Notes under the pieces: generated by a model
Database searches by the model: none
Seen by the model: the letters and a program-made list of their open reading frames with translations, nothing else
Told to the model about the DNA's origin: nothing
Part shown: piece after piece, positions 21,668-28,607 of the stretch
Position numbering within the stretch: the first letter of the stretch is position 1
Layout of the letters: every line of letters starts with the position of its first letter
Assembly: GCA_900546495.1 (NCBI GenBank)
Contig: URDN01000034.1
Coordinates: 1-28,607, forward strand
Origin: an uncultured Lachnospiraceae bacterium
GTDB lineage: Bacteria; Bacillota; Clostridia; Lachnospirales; Lachnospiraceae
Reading direction: 5' to 3'
Length of the DNA: 28,607 nucleotides
Made by a program: the position numbers and the translations under genes

Positions 21668-23656
21668 CTACTGCCGGCTCATCTGTGCCGCAAATGCCTC
21701 CCAGCTTCCGCCAAGGAAACCACCTGCTGCCTGTTTTGGCTCATCATCCAGATGCTCTAATTCTTCCATCCAAATTCCTGCACTTGCATCAGACGGCATG
21801 CGCAGATCACCGCGCGGGGATACTGCAACGGTTCCGACTTTCGGTCCATCCGGCAGACAGGAACGTTTAAACTGCTGACTGAAAAATCTCCGATAGAAAG
21901 TTTTTAACCATTTTTGAATGGTTTCTGTATCGTATGTTCCGTCAAAAGCATATTTTGCCAGACGGTAAATTTTCTTCGGTGTACAGCCAAATCGCAAAAT
22001 ATAATACAGGAAGAAATCATGTAATTCATATGGTCCAACGATATCTTCTGTTTTCTGGGAAATCTTACCGTCTTCCGGCGGCAGAAGTTCCGGGCTGACC
22101 GGTGTATCCAGTACATCATACAGTACTTTCTGCAAAGTCGCATTGCCGCAGGTATCCGCATAATAGCGCACCAGATGGCGCACCAGCGTTTTCGGTACAG
22201 AAGCATTGACACCGTACATAGACATATGATCGCCGTTGTAAGTTGCCCATCCAAGGGCAAGCTCTGACATATCTCCGGTTCCAATGACCATACCGCCACT
22301 CTTGTTTGCAATATCCATCAGAATCTGTGTCCGCTCTCTGGCCTGTCCGTTTTCGTAAGTCACATCATGCACAGACTCATCCTGACCAATATCACGAAAA
22401 TGAGTACGAACTGAATCTACAATACTGACTTCCCTAAAAGTTGCTCCCAAAGACTGAATCAGGCTGACCGCATTATCATAAGTACGATCTGTCGTTCCAA
22501 ATCCAGGCATTGTCACTGCTACAATATCTTTGTGATCCCGATTCAGCAGATCAAACGCTTTTACCATAACAAGTAATGCAAGTGTAGAATCCAATCCACC
22601 GGAAATTCCAACCACTGCTGTTGCAGCATTGGTATGCTCCAGACGTTTTTTCAATCCCATTGCCTGAATCATAAAAATTTCTTCACAACGTTTTTCGCGA
22701 TCTGCCTTGTTGCCCGGTACAAACGGTGCCGGATCCACAAAACGGGTTAACTCTGTCTGTTCTTCCTTTAAACTGAACTCAATATTGATATATGTCTCAC
22801 TGGATGCCGGGAACGTACTCATACGACGGCGTTCCTCATTCAGACGCGCAATATCCAGTTCTGTATAGATGCTCTCGTTGCAGAAACGTCTGGATTCTGC
22901 CAGCAGGGAACCGTTTTCCGCAATCAGATTGTGACCGGAATAAACGACATCCTGTGTGGACTCGCCATCGCCCGCGCTGCAGTAAATATAGCCGCAGATC
23001 AGGCGTCCGGACTGACCGGTCACAAGACTCTTTCGGTAAATATCTTTGCCAGTTGTCTCATCGCTGGCGGACAGGTTTACCAGAACAGTCGCACCTGCCA
23101 GTGCATGCTCAACTCCCGGCGGATTTGGTGCCCAGACATCCTCACAGATCTCTGCTGCTATTTTTAATGCAGGCATCTGGCGACATTGGAATAATATCTG
23201 TGTACCCATCGGCACGATAATATCCTCATCCAAAGCAACCGGAACCGGCTGTTTCATGCCGGATATAAAATGTCTGCGCTCATAAAATTCATTGTAATTT
23301 GGGATATGCGTCTTTGGAACCAGTCCAAGCACTTTTCCCTGTGCGATAGCTGCTGCCACGTTATACAATTTTCCCTGATGCTCCAACGGAAGTCCTACAA
23401 ATACCAGACCATCTTTGCGCTCGGTATATTTTGCGATCGCCAGCAGCTCTTTTTTCGCCTTTCTTAAGAGTAATTCCTGATAAAACAGATCTCCACAGGT
23501 ATAGCCTGTAATGCACAATTCCGGAAATACCAGTATTTTGGCACCTTTTTCCTGTGCCTCATCGATCAGCATACAGATCTGCTCCCGGTTGTATGTCGTA
23601 TCTGCAACTTTAACCTTTGGTGTCAAAGCTGCTACTTTGATAAATCCCTGTCTCAT
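21668..23656 (-). CDS. nadE: Glutamine-dependent NAD+ synthetase
   Basis: Final step of NAD synthesis: amidates deamido-NAD with ammonia released from glutamine. 662 aa, the two-domain form. The N-terminal nitrilase-type glutaminase (1-270) has Glu46 (FPELCITGYT), the lysine in VPKTHIPNY and nucleophile Cys171 (AEICEDVW). The C-terminal synthetase has the pyrophosphate loop ISGGLDST and GTGDMSELALGW. Its ATG overlaps the hslO stop codon as ATGA (23653-23656), with GGAG inside hslO, so the two are likely translationally coupled. Last gene of a five-gene minus-strand run. Confidence 0.96.
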   Translation of the reverse strand: MRQGFIKVAALTPKVKVADTTYNREQICMLIDEAQEKGAKILVFPELCITGYTCGDLFYQELLLRKAKKELLAIAKYTERKDGLVFVGLPLEHQGKLYNVAAAIAQGKVLGLVPKTHIPNYNEFYERRHFISGMKQPVPVALDEDIIVPMGTQILFQCRQMPALKIAAEICEDVWAPNPPGVEHALAGATVLVNLSASDETTGKDIYRKSLVTGQSGRLICGYIYCSAGDGESTQDVVYSGHNLIAENGSLLAESRRFCNESIYTELDIARLNEERRRMSTFPASSETYINIEFSLKEEQTELTRFVDPAPFVPGNKADREKRCEEIFMIQAMGLKKRLEHTNAATAVVGISGGLDSTLALLVMVKAFDLLNRDHKDIVAVTMPGFGTTDRTYDNAVSLIQSLGATFREVSIVDSVRTHFRDIGQDESVHDVTYENGQARERTQILMDIANKSGGMVIGTGDMSELALGWATYNGDHMSMYGVNASVPKTLVRHLVRYYADTCGNATLQKVLYDVLDTPVSPELLPPEDGKISQKTEDIVGPYELHDFFLYYILRFGCTPKKIYRLAKYAFDGTYDTETIQKWLKTFYRRFFSQQFKRSCLPDGPKVGTVAVSPRGDLRMPSDASAGIWMEELEHLDDEPKQAAGGFLGGSWEAFAAQMSRQ

Positions 23657-24525
23657 TTGCGTACGATCTCCTTTAACTCTTCCACACTGAATGTATATGC
23701 CGTATTACAGAAGTGGCATTTTACTTCAATTGGTTTGCCATCTGCGATCATCTCATTCAGATCTTTTTTTCCAATACTGATGATTGCTTTTTTCACGCGG
23801 TCTTTGGAACAGTTACAGTAGAAAGATGCCGGAATTTTTTCTGTGATTTCCACACCGAAATCTCCTAAAATGTACTCCAGCATACTCTCCGGAGTATGTC
23901 CTTCTTCCAGTAAATTGGTAACAGAAGTGATCTCGGAAAGTTTTTTCTCCAGCGCATCAATGATCTTGTCATCGGTAAATGGCATTAACTGAATGATAAA
24001 TCCACCAGCCTGCCGTACCGTATTGTCCTTGTTCATCAGAACACCAAGTCCCACAGAGGACGGTACCTGCTCAGATGTGGCAAAATAATAGGTTAAATCT
24101 TCAGCAATCTCACTGGTCTGTAAAACAGTGGTTCCCACATACGGCTCTTTTAAACCCATATCTTTGATGACACGCATCATGCCGACACCGACTGCTCCGC
24201 CTACATCTAATTTATGCTGTTTGTTTGGCGGCAACATAACATCATTTACCACCGGATAACCTTTTACATGTCCTTTAGAATCTGCTGTAACGGTCATTCC
24301 TTTCATCGGACCACCAGACTGAATCTGTACAGTCAGCAGATCCTTGTCCCCTTTCATCATGACACCCATCATGGCACCTCCGGTCAGCAGTCTTCCAAGT
24401 GCTGCTGTCACCACCGGGCTTGTCTGATGGCGCTGTCTTGCTTCCTCTACAATTCCTTTTGAAGTCATGGCAAATGCGCGGATAGAACTGTCTGCCGCAG
24501 TTGCCCTTACAATATAATCTTCCAT
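23653..24525 (-). CDS. hslO: Redox-regulated chaperone Hsp33
   Basis: Holdase chaperone switched on by oxidation. 290 aa, the family length. The N-terminal domain begins MEDYIVRATAADSSIRAFA, typical for Hsp33. The C-terminal redox switch is complete: Cys237-x-Cys239 and Cys270-x-x-Cys273, which bind zinc when reduced and form disulfides when oxidised. I chose the ATG at 24525, nine bases after AGGA; the ATG at 24534 directly abuts that site. Downstream nadE overlaps by four bases. A hairpin repeat (24562-24722) lies just upstream and could carry or disturb its promoter. Confidence 0.96.
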   Translation of the reverse strand: MEDYIVRATAADSSIRAFAMTSKGIVEEARQRHQTSPVVTAALGRLLTGGAMMGVMMKGDKDLLTVQIQSGGPMKGMTVTADSKGHVKGYPVVNDVMLPPNKQHKLDVGGAVGVGMMRVIKDMGLKEPYVGTTVLQTSEIAEDLTYYFATSEQVPSSVGLGVLMNKDNTVRQAGGFIIQLMPFTDDKIIDALEKKLSEITSVTNLLEEGHTPESMLEYILGDFGVEITEKIPASFYCNCSKDRVKKAIISIGKKDLNEMIADGKPIEVKCHFCNTAYTFSVEELKEIVRK

Positions 24526-24561
24526 GTTTTTCATTCCTTTACTTACTAATTATAGATAATT

Positions 24562-24722
24562 ACAGTTCACTCGCGCCATTCGCAAAACGCTCATTCTGAG
24601 CTTTCCCGTAGCTTCGCTACTATTTTTGCTCATAAAAAGCCGCTCCCTTCATCACTATACATCCAGGTAATTTCTCATGCAAGCATGAGCATTACCTAGA
24701 ATGTATGTGATGAGTGAACTGT
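24562..24722. repeat. TGCAAGCA-loop hairpin repeat, copy B, with terminal inverted repeats
   Basis: Perfect 11-bp ends, ACAGTTCACTC (24562-24572) and GAGTGAACTGT (24712-24722), bound a 161-bp element. Its right part is the same hairpin type as copy A: ATACAT, GGTAAT and TCTCATGC, then AA, then GCATGAGC, ATTACC and ATGTAT. Its left part has a GTAGC/GCTAC hairpin and, on the minus strand, the TGAGCAA...GCGAATG core. It fills the gap between the methyltransferase stop and hslO. Confidence 0.75.
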
Positions 24723-24725
24723 GGT

Positions 24726-25478
24726 TTAAAATATATGCGGCTGTGGTCTCTTTGCCACGAAATATGCCCGCTCACAATCTGCTTTTGGCGGCTCTTTTGT
24801 ACCTTCTCCGCAGACTGCCAGCAATTCCAGACCGGATACCCGGATCAGTTCTTCTACTTTTTTCAGCTCATAAGCTCTCTGATAATGAAACTCCTCATAG
24901 CGGGCGTACAATCCATTTTCCTGCTCCACAAACAACGTCAACGCATATTCGTTGATGCTGCTTTCCTCATCAAAACAGTTTTCCCAGATAAAGCTTTCAT
25001 GCTCGCGGTTCTCACAGATGGTCGCATCCCCGATCAGATCTCGGTATTTGTACAACGTATTCATATCAAAAATAAAGATTCCGTCCTGATCCAGATAATT
25101 ATGCACCAGTGAAAATACTTCTGCAAGGTCTTCCTCTTCCAGAAGATAATTCATGGAATCGCAGACACATACCACTGCTTTCACCGTTCCATACAATTCA
25201 AATTCCCGCATATCCTGCTGCAGATACAGGATTCCATCATCCGGGTGCTCGCGTGCAATCTCCAGCATTTCTGCCGAATTATCCACACCGATCATGTCAT
25301 ATCCTTTTTCCCGCAGCAAACGTGTCATCGTTCCGGTTCCGCATCCCAGATCCAGCACCAGACCGTCTTCAATCTCATGTGATCTTAAAATCTCACAAAT
25401 TGCCTCACACCATTTCTCGTAAGGCACGTTATCCATAAATTTTTCGTATACACTGGCAAACTCTGTATAAGCTTCCAT
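24726..25478 (-). CDS. Class I SAM-dependent methyltransferase
   Basis: A 250-aa Rossmann-fold methyltransferase. Motif I is VLDLGCGTGTMTRLL (about 42-56), followed by the acidic residue after strand 2 (GVDNSAEML), motif II VCVCDSMNYLL and a post-motif FIFDMNT. The C-terminal half resembles small-molecule methyltransferases of the Methyltransf_25 type, often seen next to hslO or recJ in Clostridia in my recollection. The substrate is unknown. A GGAGG site lies five bases before the ATG. It ends four bases from repeat copy B. Confidence 0.9.
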   Translation of the reverse strand: MEAYTEFASVYEKFMDNVPYEKWCEAICEILRSHEIEDGLVLDLGCGTGTMTRLLREKGYDMIGVDNSAEMLEIAREHPDDGILYLQQDMREFELYGTVKAVVCVCDSMNYLLEEEDLAEVFSLVHNYLDQDGIFIFDMNTLYKYRDLIGDATICENREHESFIWENCFDEESSINEYALTLFVEQENGLYARYEEFHYQRAYELKKVEELIRVSGLELLAVCGEGTKEPPKADCERAYFVAKRPQPHIF

Positions 25479-25528
25479 TTTTCCTCCATACTGCGCAATT
25501 TTTCGTCTGAATGTTTGTCACTCCCATT

Positions 25529-25557
25529 TCTATAATACGAATCCAAATTTTATACAA
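25529..25557 (-). promoter_or_regulatory. Possible promoter of the methyltransferase gene
   Basis: On the minus strand TTGTAT (25552-25557), 17 bp, TATAGA (25529-25534). A second candidate, TTGTAT, 18 bp, TATAAA, lies just upstream. Both are partial matches. Confidence 0.35.
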
Positions 25558-25599
25558 GTCCAGATGTTTTTTATACAAATGAAAGCGAACACACCTTCC

Positions 25600-26538
25600 T
25601 TATCTCTGAAATAAACTCTTAATAAACGCAATCAGCTTTGCAAAAAATCCCTGGGCCTGCTCGGTCAGCGCTGCTGTATCAATGTTCAGTCCCATATCTT
25701 TTAATTTTCCATACAGGTTCTGTGCCTGATTTTTCAGGTTACCCCAGTCCAGATCCAATCCCTGTAATTTTTTCAGAAGTTCCAGCAGTTGGTCGATCTG
25801 ATCCTGTGTCAGACTGACATTGAATTTATCAGTAGCCTCATCAATGGCATCTTTGATCTCACCATCAGACATATTTTTGCCACCCACCTGATCTTTCAGA
25901 TACGCTACCATTCCGGCTACCTCATCGGTGTTTCCAGTCTCATTTCCAATGTCACCGGTAACAACAATCTCGTTAACAGCTCCGTCAATGACATCAGTAT
26001 CTACCTGTTCTCCGCTCATAACAGAATATGCTTTGATAGCTCCGATCAGTGCTGCAGTTCCCGACATATCAAACGGTCCCACAACGACAACATTGGCATC
26101 CTCCACGCCTGCAGTTGCCAGTGCATTTTCATACATGCTCGCGGTACAGTAATTGATATTTTTCGTGGTTACTTTGATGCCGCTGCCTTTTTTTGCATCC
26201 ATAACAGCTACGGAAGACAATGCACGGCTTCCGATATGGTCATTGGTCACATAAGCATCCAGATACTGATGTTCTTCTTCGTTTGTTACGGTATTGACGT
26301 TGCATTTTTCCAAATCTGCTTCTGTCAGGCCGAAATAATCCAGCACTTTCGCTTTCTCATCCTCACGCAGATCCGCGCCAAAAGAAATATACGGTGTCTC
26401 ACCATCCGCAATCGTTACTTTTGTATCATTGTTACCGTTACTCTCACTGGCAAACGCCGTCAGACATGTGCCAAGACTCATCACAACTGCCAGCACCAGT
26501 GCTAACCCTTTGTGTAATACCTTTCTTTTTTTGCTCAT
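25600..26538 (-). CDS. Secreted DUF1002 (YpuA-like) protein
   Basis: A 312-aa exported protein of the DUF1002 family, whose Bacillus member is YpuA. A Sec signal peptide (about 1-30, ending TAFA) is followed by the DUF1002 domain (about 40-225; GADLREDEKAKVLDYFG, GSRALSSVAV, GIKVTTKNINYCTASMY, VVVVGPFDMSGTAALIGAIKAY). The C-terminal half is helical with an amphipathic end (FFAKLIAFIKSLFQR) that might touch membrane. The function is not known; YpuA has been linked to envelope stress. I chose the ATG at 26538 with GGAGG six bases upstream; the frame continues to 26619 without a site. Between recJ and the methyltransferase. Confidence 0.9.
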   Translation of the reverse strand: MSKKRKVLHKGLALVLAVVMSLGTCLTAFASESNGNNDTKVTIADGETPYISFGADLREDEKAKVLDYFGLTEADLEKCNVNTVTNEEEHQYLDAYVTNDHIGSRALSSVAVMDAKKGSGIKVTTKNINYCTASMYENALATAGVEDANVVVVGPFDMSGTAALIGAIKAYSVMSGEQVDTDVIDGAVNEIVVTGDIGNETGNTDEVAGMVAYLKDQVGGKNMSDGEIKDAIDEATDKFNVSLTQDQIDQLLELLKKLQGLDLDWGNLKNQAQNLYGKLKDMGLNIDTAALTEQAQGFFAKLIAFIKSLFQR

Positions 26539-26572
26539 ATTGAACCTCCGTTCCGGTCTGATATAAATGCAA

Positions 26573-26589
26573 GAATGCCCGCGGCATTC
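26573..26589 (-). promoter_or_regulatory. Small hairpin in the DUF1002 gene leader
   Basis: GAATGCC (26573-26579) and GGCATTC (26583-26589) form a perfect 7-bp stem with a 3-base loop about 35 bp before the start codon. No T run follows, so it may stabilise or pause the transcript rather than end it. Confidence 0.4.
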
Positions 26590-26649
26590 CTGCTGTGAAA
26601 TGTGCATCATGCAACACATAATATTTTCTTTGCTCAGACCCGTTGCAAA

Positions 26650-26693
26650 AATTTCTGCAAAATCATTGTACTTTTACGGATCAAGCAGAAATT
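26650..26693 (-). terminator. Probable terminator at the end of recJ
   Basis: AATTTCTGC and GCAGAAATT (26650-26658 with 26685-26693) pair perfectly around a 26-base loop, followed by TTTTG on the minus strand. The first arm includes the last recJ codons. The long loop makes it a weaker terminator. Confidence 0.45.
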
Positions 26694-28450
26694 CCCGTTA
26701 TTTTCAGTTTCACTCGCGGCGTCTCATAATAAGTATCAATCTCTGGATAATAAGTAAAATGCAGTGCCGCGTTGTGGACGCAGTGATTTGCCATCGTATC
26801 GTCTGCCACTACCTTACCATATTTTTCTTCTAATGGTAACCGTAAATTATCCGGTTCACCAAAATATACTGCCTGAACCCTGGCTCCAGACGGACTGTGT
26901 AACGTTAATTGTACCACACGTCCCGTCGGTCCGTAAATTTTCAACCGGTCAATTACCAGATTTCTATCTGCAAACACTGGTTTATCATTACCTTTTCCAA
27001 ATGGCTCCAGTAATTTTAACTGCTCGATCAGTGGAAATGTAATATATCCGATGGGCATCGGCACATCAATCACAACTTTCGCCTGCAATTCTTCTTCCGT
27101 GAGCGTACACACTTCATTCAGTCTGCGACGAAATGCCTCAATATTTTCCTCTGGCAGAGAAAATCCCGCTGCCATGGGATGTCCGCCAAACGTACTGAGC
27201 AGATCCGTACATTTATTCAGTTCTTCAAACATGGAATATCCTTCAATGGATCTTCCGGAGCCTTTCGCCCCTTCTTCGCTCCGGGTAATCACCAGTGTCG
27301 GTCGATGATACGCCTCCCGGATTCTTCCGGCTACGATGCCTGCCAGACTTTCATGGCAATCCGGCAAAAAGATGACAAACACACGGTCGTTTGCGTAATC
27401 GCCCTCCGCAATCATCTGTTTTGCCACTTCTACAGCCTGCTCCGTCAGCAGCTTTCGACTATTATTCAACTCCACTGCTTCCTGTGCCAGTACAGCTGCT
27501 TCCGCTTCCGACTCACAAAGCAATAGTTTTAAGGCGATACGCGCGCTTTCCAGTCGTCCGGTTGCATTTAAGCATGGTCCAAGACCGAATGCGATATCCC
27601 CGGAACGGATCTCCCCCAGTTTTCGATTGCTCTGCAGGATCAGTGCCTTCATACCGATATTTTGTGTCTGGTTTAACATTTTTAATCCAAGTTTTACCAG
27701 CACGCGGTTCTCACCCTGTAAATCCATGACATCGCCCACCGTCGCAAAGCCGGCATTCTCGATAAATCGGTCTGCTTCCGATACCGGAATTCCTGCATGC
27801 TCATACAGTACCTGCACCAGCTTCCATGCCACTGCTGCGCCACAAAGTTTCTTAAACGGATACTGACACGCTTCCTGTTTTGGATTTACAATGGCATCCG
27901 CCTCACTGATTTTCTCCCGGCGCACACCATTTTCTTCTATATAAGGAACTTCATGGTGATCCGTCACCACTACCGTCATACCAAGTTCTTTTGCCAGATG
28001 GATCTGATCAATGGCAGAGATTCCATTATCGCAGGTCAGGATCGTATCGATTCCGGCTTCTGCTGCCTGCGTGACCAGATGCTCATTCATGCCATAACCA
28101 TCCCTGATCCGGTGTGGAATGACAAAATCCGCCTCTGTCCCGATCCGCTGTAGCGCACAGTACAAAATATATGTGGACTGAATGCCATCTATGTCATAAT
28201 CTCCGATGATTCGGATTTTCTTCTGTTCTTTTGCTTTTTTCAGGATGATCTCTGCTGCCAGATCTACATCTTTGAGCAAGTGCGGATCGATCAGATCCTT
28301 TTCATCTCCATGCAGATAATGTTCCATTTCCTCCAGATCCGTCAGACCGCGATTTCGCATGATCCGAGCAATAACAGGATCAATCCCGAAATGTTCACCG
28401 ATTGTTTTAAAATCAGCTCCCTTGGCTGATACAACCCACTTTTCCTTCAC
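26681..28450 (-). CDS. recJ: Single-stranded-DNA exonuclease RecJ
   Basis: 5'-3' exonuclease on single-stranded DNA in recombination and mismatch repair. 589 aa, close to the E. coli length and shorter than Bacillus RecJ, so the long C-terminal extension is missing. The DHH domain has DYDIDGIQST and VVTDHHEVP, and DHHA1 has GSGRSIEGYS and FGGHPMAAGFSL. The C-terminal OB-like domain (about 465-560) is present. The start is a GTG at 28450 with AAGGAG upstream. It is the first gene of the minus-strand run reaching nadE; the 140-bp gap to the DUF1002 gene suggests a separate promoter there. Confidence 0.95.
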   Translation of the reverse strand: MKEKWVVSAKGADFKTIGEHFGIDPVIARIMRNRGLTDLEEMEHYLHGDEKDLIDPHLLKDVDLAAEIILKKAKEQKKIRIIGDYDIDGIQSTYILYCALQRIGTEADFVIPHRIRDGYGMNEHLVTQAAEAGIDTILTCDNGISAIDQIHLAKELGMTVVVTDHHEVPYIEENGVRREKISEADAIVNPKQEACQYPFKKLCGAAVAWKLVQVLYEHAGIPVSEADRFIENAGFATVGDVMDLQGENRVLVKLGLKMLNQTQNIGMKALILQSNRKLGEIRSGDIAFGLGPCLNATGRLESARIALKLLLCESEAEAAVLAQEAVELNNSRKLLTEQAVEVAKQMIAEGDYANDRVFVIFLPDCHESLAGIVAGRIREAYHRPTLVITRSEEGAKGSGRSIEGYSMFEELNKCTDLLSTFGGHPMAAGFSLPEENIEAFRRRLNEVCTLTEEELQAKVVIDVPMPIGYITFPLIEQLKLLEPFGKGNDKPVFADRNLVIDRLKIYGPTGRVVQLTLHSPSGARVQAVYFGEPDNLRLPLEEKYGKVVADDTMANHCVHNAALHFTYYPEIDTYYETPRVKLKITGISA

Positions 28451-28555
28451 TGTATACTCCTTTTTCAGTCAATGTAATCTTAAAGTAAAACAATAAAATA
28501 TGCGTAAAACCTGTCCTGCTATTCAGTTAGCTAAATCTATCTGCATATTTCATTG

Positions 28556-28607
28556 GTAAAGCGGACATTCGCAATCCGCTTTCGCTACTTGCTCATGAAC
28601 GCAGTCG
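28556..28607 (+). repeat. Structured repeat element, copy cut by the window end
   Basis: 52 bp identical, except for one base, to the reverse complement of 19689-19740. It breaks off at the window end inside the part that leads into the four-way junction, so a full element probably continues to the right. It lies about 105 bp upstream of recJ. Confidence 0.85.

Noticed and set aside
25789..26505. 238-aa plus-strand frame
   Set aside because: Antisense to the DUF1002 gene, no ribosome site and no domain.
19578..28607. The repeated 52-bp segments as a CRISPR array
   Set aside because: Only three scattered copies in both orientations, kilobases apart, with no regular spacers and no cas genes.

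Overview
The window looks like a chromosomal segment of an anaerobic, spore-forming Firmicute of the class Clostridia, most likely a Lachnospiraceae relative. The grounds are moderate-to-low GC, strong GGAGG-type ribosome binding sites, consensus sigma-A promoters with 17-bp spacers, a clpC-radA operon, a SpoIID-like protein, a SPOR-domain amidase, a YpuA-type (DUF1002) protein and abundant small hairpin repeats between genes. I cannot name genus or species from sequence alone. About twenty intact genes are present, most on the minus strand. No tRNA gene, CRISPR array, complete IS or prophage is visible.

Layout. 1-415: three tandem minus-strand promoters and a boxA-like leader that should drive an rRNA operon lying just left of the window. 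416-2942: an OmpR-type response regulator and its sensor kinase. 3213-7624: a Clp stress operon, gntR-type regulator - clpC - radA, with a palindromic operator over the promoter and no ctsR/mcsA/mcsB. 7818-10340: two divergent envelope genes, an SH3-domain membrane protein with a charged tail and a lipoprotein. 10481-13477: a MocR-type regulator divergent from an aldehyde dehydrogenase, with a direct-repeat operator between them. 13478-14034 has no protein gene but holds a near copy of that promoter followed by a string of hairpins, a candidate small RNA. 14035-17664: an Mrp/NBP35 ATPase with a structured leader, mtnA, and a SpoIID-like/peptidoglycan-binding protein. 18245-19286: fabH with a FabT-type operator. 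19578-20865: a structured repeat element, an N-acetylmuramoyl-L-alanine amidase, a broken gene fragment and an inverted copy of the repeat. 20965-21513: an orphan protein. 21668-28450: recJ, a DUF1002 protein, a methyltransferase, hslO and nadE, all on the minus strand, the last two overlapping by 4 bases.

The most unusual content is between the genes. There are at least three families of dispersed, highly structured repeats. One contains a tidy four-way junction (19578-19700) and has further copies at 20823 and 28556. One is a hairpin family with a shared TGCAAGCA loop and covarying arms (16296, 17766, 24562). One is a terminator-like inverted repeat present in compact form after radA and in an interrupted form, with about 129 bp in its loop, after fabH. 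Three of these elements share a TGAGCAA...GCGAATG core. I also see a candidate structured leader for the NBP35 gene and a candidate small RNA sharing the aldehyde dehydrogenase promoter architecture. All functional claims for these non-coding parts are inferences from base pairing read by eye.
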